NCBI RefSeq assembly: GCF_030466405.1
Contig: NZ_JAGGJF010000005.1
Coordinates: 1-64,000, forward strand
DNA from: Pseudidiomarina terrestris
Lineage (GTDB): Bacteria; Pseudomonadota; Gammaproteobacteria; Enterobacterales; Alteromonadaceae
Direction: 5' to 3'
Length of the DNA: 64,000 bases
The translations under genes and the position numbers were made by a program. The notes under the pieces are model-generated. The model saw only the letters and a list, made by a program, of their open reading frames with translations, was not told the DNA's origin and ran no database searches. Shown piece after piece: positions 25,605 through 35,273 of this stretch (positions within the stretch are counted from its first letter, which is position 1; each line of letters begins with the position of its first letter).

Positions 25605-26112
25605 TCCTGTGGGCACGAGCGCGCCAGGCACTGACCACAGACTGGCGCCAGAGTAGACGGATCACGAAATAACCAAGGATACTGGTCAGAGTGCCGAGCA
25701 CCAGACAGCCAAGCAAAAATGCCGGCCCTATCGTGGTGATGCTATGGCCGAGCCACTCCCAGGAGAGTTCAAAGTTAAAGGGCTGTGCTGGTGCACCAAT
25801 CAGCCAGGTACCGACAAGATAAGAGAAGTAGAATAACGGTGGCATAGTAATAGGGTTGGAAACCCAGACTAAAGCGATGGAAAGCGGCAAGTTCACCCGA
25901 AATGGAATGGCAGCAGCCGCCGCGAGTACCATCTGAAACGGCACCGGAATAAAAGCACAGAATAAGCCGATAGCGAATGCCCCTGAAGCCGATCGGCGAT
26001 TCAGGTGCCAAAGGTTCGCATCGTGCAGTAATTTACCAAACACTTTAAGACTGCGACTGTTTCTGATCGCATCATGATCGGGCATGATACGCTGAAAAAA
26101 CTTTCTCGGCAT
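25594..26112 (-). CDS. DUF2062 family membrane protein
   Basis: The 172-residue protein opens with MPRKFFQRIMPDHDAIRNSR and contains GAFAIGLFCAFIPVPFQM and WVSNPITMPPLFYFSYLVG, which identify the DUF2062 family. Three to four hydrophobic helices lie at about 47-75, 82-105 and 128-155. Its function is unknown. A TTG-initiated frame would add three residues, but the ATG at 26112 is preferred. The gene is divergent from comEC (40-bp gap) and overlaps the lolE 3' end. Confidence 0.85.
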   Translation of the reverse strand: MPRKFFQRIMPDHDAIRNSRSLKVFGKLLHDANLWHLNRRSASGAFAIGLFCAFIPVPFQMVLAAAAAIPFRVNLPLSIALVWVSNPITMPPLFYFSYLVGTWLIGAPAQPFNFELSWEWLGHSITTIGPAFLLGCLVLGTLTSILGYFVIRLLWRQSVVSAWRARAHRIKR

Positions 26113-26152
26113 GCTTACCAACTCGTCACTCTAGCTTATAGGTACAACGTCC

Positions 26153-28456
26153 ATGGACCGGTGGTTGTGCGCATTTCTTCTGGGCTACGCGCTGAGCTTT
26201 TTCTTCTCAGCTGGCGCCGATGTCTGGCTCTATTTGCCTGGCGCGGGGTTAGCTTTATGCTGTTTTCTGTTGAGCTATTTTCAACATATTCGGACCCATC
26301 TCATAGGCTGCGTATTGTGCGGTATTCTATGGGGCACTGGCAACGCCTATTTCGTCCAGCGCACACTTATAAGTGACCAATGGACACAAACGACGATGAC
26401 CACCGTTATGCAGGTCACCTCGGTGAGTCATCACCACCCCGGATTATGGCGCATAACCGGGGTTCTTACCAAACTTGACGAACAAAGTCTGTTATCCCGG
26501 CCCATCGCGCGGCTGCAATGGTATCAAGCCCACGCGCAAGCACCACAGCGGCTGCCCCGCCAGGGTGAGACCTGGCAGTTCAGCGTACGACTACGTCACC
26601 CGCAGGGAACCCGTAACGAAGGCGGGATGCGCTATCACCGTTATTTACTAGGTCAGGGCGTTAATGCTTTGGGTTCCATCCGTAGTGGGCAGTATTTGTC
26701 CGGTGCGGTGAGCTGGCGACAAAATCTGGTCAGCGCGGTGGAAGCCGCGCTGGGCAAAGTTGAACTCAAAGGGCCGTTGCTGGCGTTGTTGGTGGGAGAA
26801 CGTTACCAGATGTCTGATGCGGACTGGACCCTGGTACAGCGCACCGGGCTGGCACACTTGATTGCCATTTCCGGTTTACATCTGTCGCTGGTGGCAGGTT
26901 TTGCTCTGGCACTTACCTGGCATGCTTTTGGGCTGCTGGTGCGGCGCCGAAGTCGGCGTGATCAGCTCAACCTATGGGCGTATACGCCTTGGCTGGCGCT
27001 GGTCTTGGCAATGGCCTATGCAGCTTTGTCTGGTTTTGCAATTACCACGTTGCGCGCTGCACTGATGCTTGGCGTCGTGGTTCTGCACAAACAACTGGGT
27101 TGGCGTGTCAGCGCACCGCGTATTTTATTGCGTGCGGTAGTGGTGGTGATCCTGGTGGAACCGCTGGCGCCTTTGACCACAGGGTTTTGGCTTTCGGTGA
27201 TGGCTGTCGCTGCGATTGTTTTTATGAACTGGCGCTGGCAAAGGTATCAGGGGCGCTGGAGCAGATTTCGTGAGTGGTGGCGCTTTGAGTGGTTGATAAC
27301 AATTTTGTTCTGGCCGCTCATGGCGCTTTGGTTTGGTGGGGTTTCACTCGCCGCTGCGCTGATTAATATCCTGGTGGTACCGCTGGTCAGTTTCTGGGTA
27401 CTGCCTGTTGGCCTGCTCGGGGTGATGGCGGCCGGTCTCGGAGCGCTGGCAGCTGCGGAACAGCTGTTCGTGTTGGCGGCCTGGCCGCTACAGCAACTCT
27501 GGCCGCAGCTCGGTTGGCTGGCAGAACAGCCATGGCAATGGTTATCGGCTGCTGACTTGCCCGCCTGGTCCTGGTTGTTGAGTTTCACCCTGATCCTACT
27601 ATTGCCAATACGCTGGCTGCAACGGGGCGTGGCAGTGGCGGTGCTGGTGATGTGCCAGTTGGTGTACGAAGCCATCCCTGAACGTCGTCAGTTGTTTCTG
27701 CATGTTCTTGATGTCGGCCAGGGCAGTGCTTTGGTGTTGCAACGGCAGCAGCAGGCGTTACTCATCGATACCGGCGCCAGCTGGGATGGCTCGGTTGCTA
27801 TGGCGGAACGGGTCATTATGCCGTTTCTTGAGAGCAAACGGTTGCGCCCTGAGCTGGCCTTTATTACCCATACGGATCGTGATCACCAAGGCGGTTACAC
27901 CGCGTTGCAGCAGCGTTTTCCTGCAGTTCGCTGGCTCGGTGGTGCCAGTACCACACCGTGCGTTGCCGGACAAAGTGGCAGCTGGCGTGAGGTACAGTGG
28001 CAGGTGCTGCATCCCACGCAGGAGTCGGGCATTGGTAACCAAAGTAATAACAGCTCCTGTGTCGTGCTACTGCAGTTTGATAATGTACGGATTTTGGTCA
28101 CCGGCGATATCGAAAAAACAGCGGAGCGCCAGTTGCTGGCGCGGCTGGCACCGGTCAGCGCGGAAATTCTGGTGGTGCCCCATCATGGCAGTAAAAGCTC
28201 CTCGGAAGACTACTTTATCCGTCATGTGCAACCTTCACTGGCGTTAGTGAGCCGGGGGCGCAATAACCCTTACGGACAGGCCCATCCGGAGGTGGTCGCG
28301 CGCTATGCCGGACACCGCATCACTATGCTCGACACTGCCCGCGGTGGGCAAATCACCTTATGGACCGATGGCCGGCGTTGGCAAGCCTGGCAGCCACTGG
28401 CGCAGCACTTTGGCAGCTGGTTTGATGTCGACCCTCATGACCCGTCAGCGCGCTGA
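26153..28456 (+). CDS. comEC: DNA internalisation-related competence protein ComEC/Rec2
   Basis: The 767-residue inner-membrane protein forms the channel that passes single-stranded DNA into the cytoplasm during natural transformation. In order: N-terminal helices and a soluble OB-like region; the competence core (about 220-500) with LIAISGLHLSLVAGF and SGFAITTLRAALM; and a C-terminal metallo-beta-lactamase-like domain with LDVGQGSALVLQ, THTDRDHQGGY, LVTGDIEK and VPHHGSKSSS. The full length suggests a functional gene. It starts on the short gap shared with the divergent DUF2062 gene and ends 73 bp before msbA, a common neighbourhood in gammaproteobacteria. Confidence 0.93.
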   Translation: MDRWLCAFLLGYALSFFFSAGADVWLYLPGAGLALCCFLLSYFQHIRTHLIGCVLCGILWGTGNAYFVQRTLISDQWTQTTMTTVMQVTSVSHHHPGLWRITGVLTKLDEQSLLSRPIARLQWYQAHAQAPQRLPRQGETWQFSVRLRHPQGTRNEGGMRYHRYLLGQGVNALGSIRSGQYLSGAVSWRQNLVSAVEAALGKVELKGPLLALLVGERYQMSDADWTLVQRTGLAHLIAISGLHLSLVAGFALALTWHAFGLLVRRRSRRDQLNLWAYTPWLALVLAMAYAALSGFAITTLRAALMLGVVVLHKQLGWRVSAPRILLRAVVVVILVEPLAPLTTGFWLSVMAVAAIVFMNWRWQRYQGRWSRFREWWRFEWLITILFWPLMALWFGGVSLAAALINILVVPLVSFWVLPVGLLGVMAAGLGALAAAEQLFVLAAWPLQQLWPQLGWLAEQPWQWLSAADLPAWSWLLSFTLILLLPIRWLQRGVAVAVLVMCQLVYEAIPERRQLFLHVLDVGQGSALVLQRQQQALLIDTGASWDGSVAMAERVIMPFLESKRLRPELAFITHTDRDHQGGYTALQQRFPAVRWLGGASTTPCVAGQSGSWREVQWQVLHPTQESGIGNQSNNSSCVVLLQFDNVRILVTGDIEKTAERQLLARLAPVSAEILVVPHHGSKSSSEDYFIRHVQPSLALVSRGRNNPYGQAHPEVVARYAGHRITMLDTARGGQITLWTDGRRWQAWQPLAQHFGSWFDVDPHDPSAR

Positions 28457-28529
28457 ATTCGCAGAAACTAGCCAGTGGGCCGGGAAAACGGTTAGAATGA
28501 TGTCATTATTTGCTATTAGAAACCGATGC

Positions 28530-30281
28530 ATGAATGCAGAGACTGTAAAACAAAAGACATTTCGCCGCCTGATGGGCTACATCAAACCCTATCGCGCTGC
28601 CTTTTTGTTCTCGATAGTGGGGATGCTCGGCTACGCAGCCGTTGATACCTTCTTCTTTTCTCAGATTGAAACTCTGATTGATGACGGCCTTACCAGCAGT
28701 AATCCAAAGATACTGTTGTACGGTGCGATTTTTGTTCCTGTGATCTTCATCTTGCGTGGCCTGTTTAACTTTATTTCGACCTACTTCCTGAATTGGGTCG
28801 GTTTTCGTGTGGTGACGACACTGCGACAGCAGTTATTTGATCACATGATGAAACTTCCCGTTTCCTTTCACGATCGGCATTCAACCGGCGATTTAATTTC
28901 TAAAATTACCTACACCACGCAGCAGGTTGCAGAAGCAAGTAGCAGGGCAGTGCTGATCCTGATCCGTGAAGGTGCCTTTGTTATCGGTCTGTTGTCATTG
29001 ATGTTTTACCATAGCTGGCAGCTGTCACTGGTATTTTTGATTGTTGGCCCCTTAATTGCCAAGATCGTGGCGGTCGTATCAAAGCGCTTTCGCAAAGTAT
29101 CGACGCGTATTCAGACCGCGATGGGTGATGTCACCACCACGGCTGAGCAGATGATTAATGGCCATAAAGTCGTGGTCATGTACGAAGGACAAAAGCGTGA
29201 ATCAAAGCGCTTCTCAACCATTAATAACATCACCCGCAACCAGAACATGAAGTTGATTAATGCGCAAAGCCTGAGCACCTCTCTGATTCAGCTGATTGCA
29301 TCCTTTAGTTTGTCGATGGTACTGGTGCTGGCTAGCTTTCCGGATATGCTGGCGCAACTGTCCGCGGGTGCCTTCACGACGTTGCTGACGGCCATGATCA
29401 TGCTGCTGCGTCCGTTGAAACAGCTCACTACTGTTAACAGTGACTTTCAGCGTGGTATCGCCGCGGCACAAAGTATTTTCAGTGTGCTGGATGAGAATGC
29501 CGAAGCAGATACGGGTAAGCGGAATATCGAACGTACCCGCGGTGATATTAAATTTGAGCACGTCAATTTCACTTATAATGAGACTGAAAGCCCGGCACTG
29601 GCTGATGTAAGTTTCCATGTCGAGCCAGGTAAGACGTTGGCACTTGTGGGACGCTCGGGCAGCGGCAAATCGACCATCTCAAATTTGCTGACACGGTTTT
29701 ATACCCCGCAAGAGGGTCTTATCAAACTTGATGATGTCGATATTTATGACTATCGGCTGAAATCTTTACGCCGCCAGTTTGCGCTGGTGTCACAGCATGT
29801 GACCTTGTTTAATGACAGTATTGCCAACAATATTGCCTACGGTGCACAAGGTAAGCCAAGCCCTGAGGCTGTTCGGCGTGCTGCCGAACAAGCTTACGTG
29901 ACGGAGTTCACCGACAATATGCCCAATGGCCTGGATACTACCGTGGGCGAGAACGGCGTGATGTTATCCGGCGGTCAGCGTCAGCGTATTGCTATCGCAA
30001 GGGCACTACTGCGCGATGCGCCTATCCTGATCCTGGATGAGGCGACCTCAGCCCTGGATACAGAATCTGAACGTCATATCCAAAGTGCTCTGCAGGCATT
30101 GCAGCAGAATCGTACTTCCATTGTTATCGCACACCGCTTATCGACCATTGAAAAAGCCGATGAAATCCTGGTGCTGGAAGATGGCGCCGTGATTGAGCGC
30201 GGCAGTCATCAGGAATTACTGGAGCGCGAGGGCGCCTACTATCAGCTGTACAGTCTGCAGTTCAGTGGTGAGCTCGGCTAA
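28530..30281 (+). CDS. msbA: Lipid A export ATP-binding/permease protein MsbA
   Basis: The ATG at 28530 gives 583 residues, matching E. coli MsbA (582). The longer frame upstream lies within comEC and is rejected. Six helices span about 20-310 (starting FLFSIVGMLGYAAVDTFFFS). The nucleotide-binding domain follows with Walker A GRSGSGKST (about 375), signature LSGGQRQRIAIARALL and Walker B ILILDEATSALD. It flips lipid A-core across the inner membrane. It is the first of four overlapping genes: its stop shares one base with the lpxK start. Confidence 0.95.
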   Translation: MNAETVKQKTFRRLMGYIKPYRAAFLFSIVGMLGYAAVDTFFFSQIETLIDDGLTSSNPKILLYGAIFVPVIFILRGLFNFISTYFLNWVGFRVVTTLRQQLFDHMMKLPVSFHDRHSTGDLISKITYTTQQVAEASSRAVLILIREGAFVIGLLSLMFYHSWQLSLVFLIVGPLIAKIVAVVSKRFRKVSTRIQTAMGDVTTTAEQMINGHKVVVMYEGQKRESKRFSTINNITRNQNMKLINAQSLSTSLIQLIASFSLSMVLVLASFPDMLAQLSAGAFTTLLTAMIMLLRPLKQLTTVNSDFQRGIAAAQSIFSVLDENAEADTGKRNIERTRGDIKFEHVNFTYNETESPALADVSFHVEPGKTLALVGRSGSGKSTISNLLTRFYTPQEGLIKLDDVDIYDYRLKSLRRQFALVSQHVTLFNDSIANNIAYGAQGKPSPEAVRRAAEQAYVTEFTDNMPNGLDTTVGENGVMLSGGQRQRIAIARALLRDAPILILDEATSALDTESERHIQSALQALQQNRTSIVIAHRLSTIEKADEILVLEDGAVIERGSHQELLEREGAYYQLYSLQFSGELG

Positions 30282-31297
30282 TGGCGTTAGAGCGCGCGTG
30301 GTACAACACTAAAGTTGCCCCTTACCTTTGGCTGTTACTGCCGCTGCATGCGCTGTTTGTCGTGCTCAGTACCTTGCGGCGCTGGCGTTACCGGTTGATA
30401 CCGGCAAAGGCATTGCCGGTGCCGGTCATCGTGGTCGGCAATATCAGTGTCGGCGGCACCGGTAAAACTCCCGTCACGCTGGCGCTGGTGGAGCACCTGA
30501 AAGCGCGTGGCGAGCAGCCCGCTATTATTTCTCGTGGCTATGGCGGCAAAGGCCCGTTTCCGCTGACAGTGTCAGCAAGTAGCGCTGCTGCTGCTTGTGG
30601 CGATGAACCGTTATTGCTCGCTCAGCGTGCGAAGGTTCCGGTGGTGGTCGCCCCGGACCGCCGCGCAGCCGCCATGCAGGCGTTGCGCGATGCGCCCGGA
30701 ACGACGGTGCTTATCAGTGACGATGGGCTGCAACATTACGCCTTGCCACGCCAGTTTGAAATTGCTGTTATTGACGGTCGGCGTGGACTGGGAAATGGCT
30801 GGCGCTTACCTATCGGACCCTTGCGTGAACCAACGCGACGCTTAGGCGACGTCGACGCGGTGATCATTAACGGTGATCTCGCCGAATCCCCCAGCCTGGC
30901 CGATCAGTTGCGAGCGCTGAATCACTGTTACAGTATGAGCTTACAGCCATCACACTGGCGCCGGGTCAGCGATGATGATGAGGTGACTGCGTTGCCGCAG
31001 GGGAGCACCCTGGCACTGGCCGGGATTGGTCACCCGCAACGGTTTTTTGATACCGTCCGTGCGCTCGAGTCGCGCGAATTTGCGACGCGCAGCTACGCCG
31101 ACCATCAGTCCTTCGATGCTCATGATGCTGAGCAACTGAAAAGTTATGATGTCCTGCTGATGACCGAAAAAGACGCGATGAAATGGCGTGGTATTGCGCA
31201 TCAGGATTGCTATTATTTACCGGTTACAGCAGATTTGCCGGAAACCTTCTGGCGACACCTTGACGCAACCTTAAAGAGATTTAAACATGGCGCTTGA
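30281..31297 (+). CDS. lpxK: Tetraacyldisaccharide 4'-kinase
   Basis: The 338-residue inner-membrane-associated kinase phosphorylates the lipid A precursor at the 4' position. The P-loop lies in VGNISVGGTGKTPV (about 51-64), followed by ISRGYGGKGPF, ISDDGLQHYALPR and LLMTEKDAMKW. A hydrophobic N-terminal segment (LWLLLPLHALFVVLS) anchors it. It overlaps msbA by 1 bp and the Trm112-like gene by 11 bp, so the operon is translationally linked. Confidence 0.95.
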   Translation: MALERAWYNTKVAPYLWLLLPLHALFVVLSTLRRWRYRLIPAKALPVPVIVVGNISVGGTGKTPVTLALVEHLKARGEQPAIISRGYGGKGPFPLTVSASSAAAACGDEPLLLAQRAKVPVVVAPDRRAAAMQALRDAPGTTVLISDDGLQHYALPRQFEIAVIDGRRGLGNGWRLPIGPLREPTRRLGDVDAVIINGDLAESPSLADQLRALNHCYSMSLQPSHWRRVSDDDEVTALPQGSTLALAGIGHPQRFFDTVRALESREFATRSYADHQSFDAHDAEQLKSYDVLLMTEKDAMKWRGIAHQDCYYLPVTADLPETFWRHLDATLKRFKHGA

Positions 31298-31484
31298 TGA
31301 ACGGACCTTAGCTTTACTTGTCTGCCCTGTTTGCAAAGGGCGGTTGGTTTGGTTAGCGCAGAGTAAAGAGCTTGTTTGCCGGGGCGATCGTATGGCTTTT
31401 CCGGTACGTGACGAGATCCCCATACTTATGACCAGTGCCGCGCGAACATTGAGCACACAGGATTTGGAGCAGATGCCGAAATGA
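31287..31484 (+). CDS. Trm112/YcaR-family small protein
   Basis: The 65-residue protein reads [15 protein letters not shown] early, then [20 protein letters not shown], the usual pattern of the bacterial YcaR/Trm112-like family. The CPVC pair and a further Cys could bind zinc, although one cysteine of a classical four-Cys site is missing, as is common in this family. Its cellular function is not firmly known. It is conserved between lpxK and kdsB and overlaps both, which fits a role coupled to envelope biosynthesis or methyltransferase activation. Confidence 0.88.
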   Translation: MALDERTLALLVCPVCKGRLVWLAQSKELVCRGDRMAFPVRDEIPILMTSAARTLSTQDLEQMPK

Positions 31485-32233
31485 GCTTTACGGTGATTAT
31501 ACCGGCGCGTTATGCGTCAACACGTTTACCTGGCAAGCCACTGGCCATGATTGGTGGCAAATCGATGATTCAGCGCGTGTACGAGCGTGCTGCTGCAGCG
31601 GGCGCTGCCGAGGTGATTGTAGCAACCGACGATCAGCGTATTGTTGATGCTGTCGAAGACTTCGGTGGGCGGGCGATGTTGACCGCTAACCACCATCAGT
31701 CGGGCACGGAACGAATTGCTGAAGTCATTGATTACCTGGCGATTGCCGATGACCATGTGGTGGTGAATGTGCAGGGCGATGAGCCCTTTATTCCCCCGGA
31801 AATTATTCGTCAGGTAGCGGATAATCTAATGAATCAGCGGGCCGCGCACATGGCCACACTGGCGGTGCCGATCCATAATCTGGAGGAAGTACTGAATCCA
31901 AATGCTGTGAAAGTGGTCACGGATGCCAACGGCTATGCGCTTTATTTTTCGCGCGCACCTATCCCTTATGAGCGCGATGCACTGAATCACGATCGTCTGG
32001 GGGAGCGCGCCGCCTATAAACGTCATATCGGTATCTACGCCTATCGCGCTGGCTTTGTGTGGCGTTACATTGAGTGGGAACCCAGCCCATTAGAAGCCAT
32101 TGAGTCGCTCGAGCAGCTACGGGTGCTCTGGTACGGTGAACGCATCCATGTTGCCGAGGCCATCGTTAATCCGCCGGCTGGCATAGATACGCCAGCCGAC
32201 TTAGAACGAGCTAACCAGCAATTACTCGACTAA
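31481..32233 (+). CDS. kdsB: 3-deoxy-manno-octulosonate cytidylyltransferase
   Basis: The 250-residue enzyme activates KDO as CMP-KDO for LPS inner-core synthesis. The nucleotide-binding start [17 protein letters not shown] (5-21) is diagnostic. [13 protein letters not shown] and [14 protein letters not shown] follow, along with [15 protein letters not shown]. It overlaps the Trm112-like gene by 4 bp (ATGA). Its 3' end overlaps the convergent RND permease gene by 23 bp. Confidence 0.96.
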   Translation: MSFTVIIPARYASTRLPGKPLAMIGGKSMIQRVYERAAAAGAAEVIVATDDQRIVDAVEDFGGRAMLTANHHQSGTERIAEVIDYLAIADDHVVVNVQGDEPFIPPEIIRQVADNLMNQRAAHMATLAVPIHNLEEVLNPNAVKVVTDANGYALYFSRAPIPYERDALNHDRLGERAAYKRHIGIYAYRAGFVWRYIEWEPSPLEAIESLEQLRVLWYGERIHVAEAIVNPPAGIDTPADLERANQQLLD

Positions 32234-35200
32234 CCATAGTGCTGGCACGTTGTTTCAAGGCGTGCCAGCGTTCCCGCCACCAGAGTAACCGCGCGTAGAC
32301 ATAAGGCACCAGGAACAGACTGGTCAGCGTGGAAAGCAATAGTCCGCCAATAATAGAGATAGCCATAGGCGCATACGGCGGGCCATCACCGCCAATCTGG
32401 GTGGTGCCAAAGGCCAGCGGTACCAGACCAAGTACAGTGGTGGCTACGGTCATCAGGATTGGGCGTAAACGACTTACGCTGCCATCGATGATCGCATCTT
32501 TAAGTTCATAGCCATCGGCCAGTAGCTGGTTAATACGATCGACAAGCACGATGCCATTGTTCACCACTATTCCCATTAGAATCAGAATGCCGATCATGGC
32601 CATGATGGTGATCGACTGGCCGGTGATAAAGAGCGCCCAGAACACCCCGACGATGGAGAATAACAACGAGGTAATGACCGCGGTTGGCAATAATACCGAC
32701 TCAAATAATGCCGCCATCACGATGTAAATCAGTGCCACAGCGAGCAGCGTATTGACCAGCATGACATTCTCAGCTTCCTGCTGGCGCTGGAAGCTGCCGT
32801 CCAGGCTCCAGCTGTAGCCATCTGGCAGGCTTAACTGGCTCAGTGCGGCGGTGAGCTTGTCGCGCGCCTCATTAAGTGGCAGTTCATCATCCAGGTTGGC
32901 TTGAATCGCCAGCGAAGTGCGGCGGTCGAGACGTCGGATTTCGCCTAAGCGCGGCTGCACTTCGAAGCTGGCAACGGCATGCAAGGGGATGACGCGGCCT
33001 TCATGCTGCAGTACCGGTAAATTTTGCAAAGCTTCGAGGGAATACTCGAGTTCTTTGTCAAAGGCAACGCGCATTGGGATCTCGCCATTGGGGTCACCAC
33101 GGAAGGAGCGTAAACGCTGGCCGCGGAGGGCGGTTGCTACTTGTCGGGCGACGTCAGCACTACTGAGGCCGAGACGGTGGACACGTTCGCGATCAATGCG
33201 TACCAGATACTCAAATTGACCCGCTTCGCTCTCGCTGCGCACGTCATTTAAGCCCTCGATGTCTGCGATGGCAGGCACAAACCGCTGTGCTATGTCTTCG
33301 AGTACATCGGTCGACTGACCCGTCAGCGTCACCCGCACACCTTCACCACCGCCGCCAAAACCAAATTGCGGTTCACTGCGCAGCATTTTCGGGAACTGCT
33401 CACGCATCTGTTCCATCAGCACGCTGAGCTTCACCGGACGATCCGGCTTGAGCAGCAAGGTTGAGATTGCGTAGCTGGGGGTGTAATAGCTGTACACCGC
33501 ATCGATGTAAAACGCTTCCTGATTCTGGTAGAGGAAATCCTCGAAACGGGCAACTTCATCCTCCACCTCAGCAAGGCTGTAGTGTTGGTGCAAATTGTAA
33601 TTGAGGAACAGGCGGTCATTAAAACCTTGCGGTTCCTGGTCACCGCTTACCCCGGCAAAGGGCACAGCGATACTGGCCAGAATGGCGATTGCGAACACCC
33701 CGGTCCAGCGCGGGTGACGCCAGCTCCACTCCAGCAGCCGGCGATAGCGAGAGGGTTTAGCATTGACAGGTTTTGCACGCGGCTTCATGGCCCGGTTGAG
33801 CTTGCTGGCAAGCAGCGGAATCAGGGTCTGGGCAACCAGTAACGATGCCAGCAATGACAAACAGATCGCAACTGCTGTGTGTTCGAGAAAGATGGTCAGG
33901 TCGATTTTTTTACCAAAAATATTAGGCAAAAATACGATAGCCGTGGTCAGCGTACCGGCGATAACTGCCATAGAGACGTTGCCAACCCCGCGCAGTGTGG
34001 CAGCTTCGGCGTCATAGCCGGCTTCGCGCTCGTGCTGAATACTTTCGGTGATGACGACGGCATTGTCGACCAACATTCCCACGGCCAGCATTAACCCCAT
34101 CAAAGACAGTACGTTTAGCGAATAGCCGAGGAAATACATGCCGCCAAGGGCAATACAAATGGCAATCGGCACTGACAGTACTACCACCAGCGTGATGACG
34201 ATATTGCGTAAAAACAGGTACAGCACAATAAAGGACAACAGCGCACCCAGCAGACCCGCCATCAACAAATCATTCAATGAGGTGGTCACCCCGTCCGCAG
34301 TATCATTCATAACGAACAGATTGATACCGTTAAACTGCGGGTCGTCGCGTATGTCGTTGATAACTTGCATGACGCGCTGCGACACATCCACCAGGTTGGC
34401 ACTTGATTCCTTAAAAATATCCATGCCGATCGCATAGGTTTGATCGAGGTGACGACCGTCAACTCGACGTGGCATCTCGCGAGTAACCGTAGCAATATCG
34501 CCCAGCTTTAAGCGCGCGGTGATCGGCAGGTTGCGGATTTCATATTCCGACTGAAATTCTCCCTTTGGATTGATCAGAATGCGCTCGTTGGGATTCTCAA
34601 TATAGCCTGCGGTCAGCGCAAAGTTAGCTTGTTGTAAGCGCGCTGTGATGTCGGCCGCGCTTAGATTGTGTTGCAGCAGTTTCTCTTGTGCCAAACGAAT
34701 CACTATGTTCTGTTTCTCGACCCCATACAAGGTCACCTGGGAAACGCCATCAACCCTTGCAATCGGTCGGCGCAGACTGCGATCCAGCAAGTCGTAGGCA
34801 TTACTTAAATCGCGCTGGCTTGAGATCCGCAATTGAAACACTGGCATGTCTTCAGTGTTAAACTGCAACACCTGCACTCGCTCAATATCGTCGGGCAGTA
34901 AATGCAGCATGCCATCCACTTTCTCCCGCGCTTCAATGCCTTTGGCATTGACGTCCTCGCCCCACTCAAATTGCAGCGACAGCTGCGCATTGTCGCTGCT
35001 GGAGAACGAACGCATGCGCTTGACGTTGCTGAGAGTGGCAAGGGCTTCCTCCAGCGGCCGGGTGATGAGTCGCTCGACCTCTTGCGGGGTGGAGTTTGGA
35101 TAGGGCACTGTGACCATGATTTCGGGAATTTCGATACCCGGAAATTTCTCCAGTGGCAGTAACCGAGAGCTGATCGCTCCCAGCAGCAGCATCGACAGGA

Positions 35201-35273
35201 AAATCATGCAAATGGTTACGGGACGGCGCAGTGCGAACTGCGCCAGGGCTGCACCTAGCTTTGCTGCAGTCAT
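32211..35273 (-). CDS. RND-family efflux permease (second of two)
   Basis: A 1020-residue inner-membrane permease of the AcrB-like (HAE) RND superfamily. Twelve helices and two large periplasmic loops are evident: a first helix at about 15-35, a helix group from about 335 and a second group from about 850. Helix 4 reads [15 protein letters not shown], with one acidic residue where AcrB has an Asp pair. It probably exports drugs, lipids or metabolites using proton motive force. Its start shares one base with the end of the upstream permease gene, so two permeases and one adaptor make one operon and may form a mixed trimer, as MdtB/MdtC do. Substrate unknown. Confidence 0.88.
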   Translation of the reverse strand: MTAAKLGAALAQFALRRPVTICMIFLSMLLLGAISSRLLPLEKFPGIEIPEIMVTVPYPNSTPQEVERLITRPLEEALATLSNVKRMRSFSSSDNAQLSLQFEWGEDVNAKGIEAREKVDGMLHLLPDDIERVQVLQFNTEDMPVFQLRISSQRDLSNAYDLLDRSLRRPIARVDGVSQVTLYGVEKQNIVIRLAQEKLLQHNLSAADITARLQQANFALTAGYIENPNERILINPKGEFQSEYEIRNLPITARLKLGDIATVTREMPRRVDGRHLDQTYAIGMDIFKESSANLVDVSQRVMQVINDIRDDPQFNGINLFVMNDTADGVTTSLNDLLMAGLLGALLSFIVLYLFLRNIVITLVVVLSVPIAICIALGGMYFLGYSLNVLSLMGLMLAVGMLVDNAVVITESIQHEREAGYDAEAATLRGVGNVSMAVIAGTLTTAIVFLPNIFGKKIDLTIFLEHTAVAICLSLLASLLVAQTLIPLLASKLNRAMKPRAKPVNAKPSRYRRLLEWSWRHPRWTGVFAIAILASIAVPFAGVSGDQEPQGFNDRLFLNYNLHQHYSLAEVEDEVARFEDFLYQNQEAFYIDAVYSYYTPSYAISTLLLKPDRPVKLSVLMEQMREQFPKMLRSEPQFGFGGGGEGVRVTLTGQSTDVLEDIAQRFVPAIADIEGLNDVRSESEAGQFEYLVRIDRERVHRLGLSSADVARQVATALRGQRLRSFRGDPNGEIPMRVAFDKELEYSLEALQNLPVLQHEGRVIPLHAVASFEVQPRLGEIRRLDRRTSLAIQANLDDELPLNEARDKLTAALSQLSLPDGYSWSLDGSFQRQQEAENVMLVNTLLAVALIYIVMAALFESVLLPTAVITSLLFSIVGVFWALFITGQSITIMAMIGILILMGIVVNNGIVLVDRINQLLADGYELKDAIIDGSVSRLRPILMTVATTVLGLVPLAFGTTQIGGDGPPYAPMAISIIGGLLLSTLTSLFLVPYVYARLLWWRERWHALKQRASTMVSRVIAG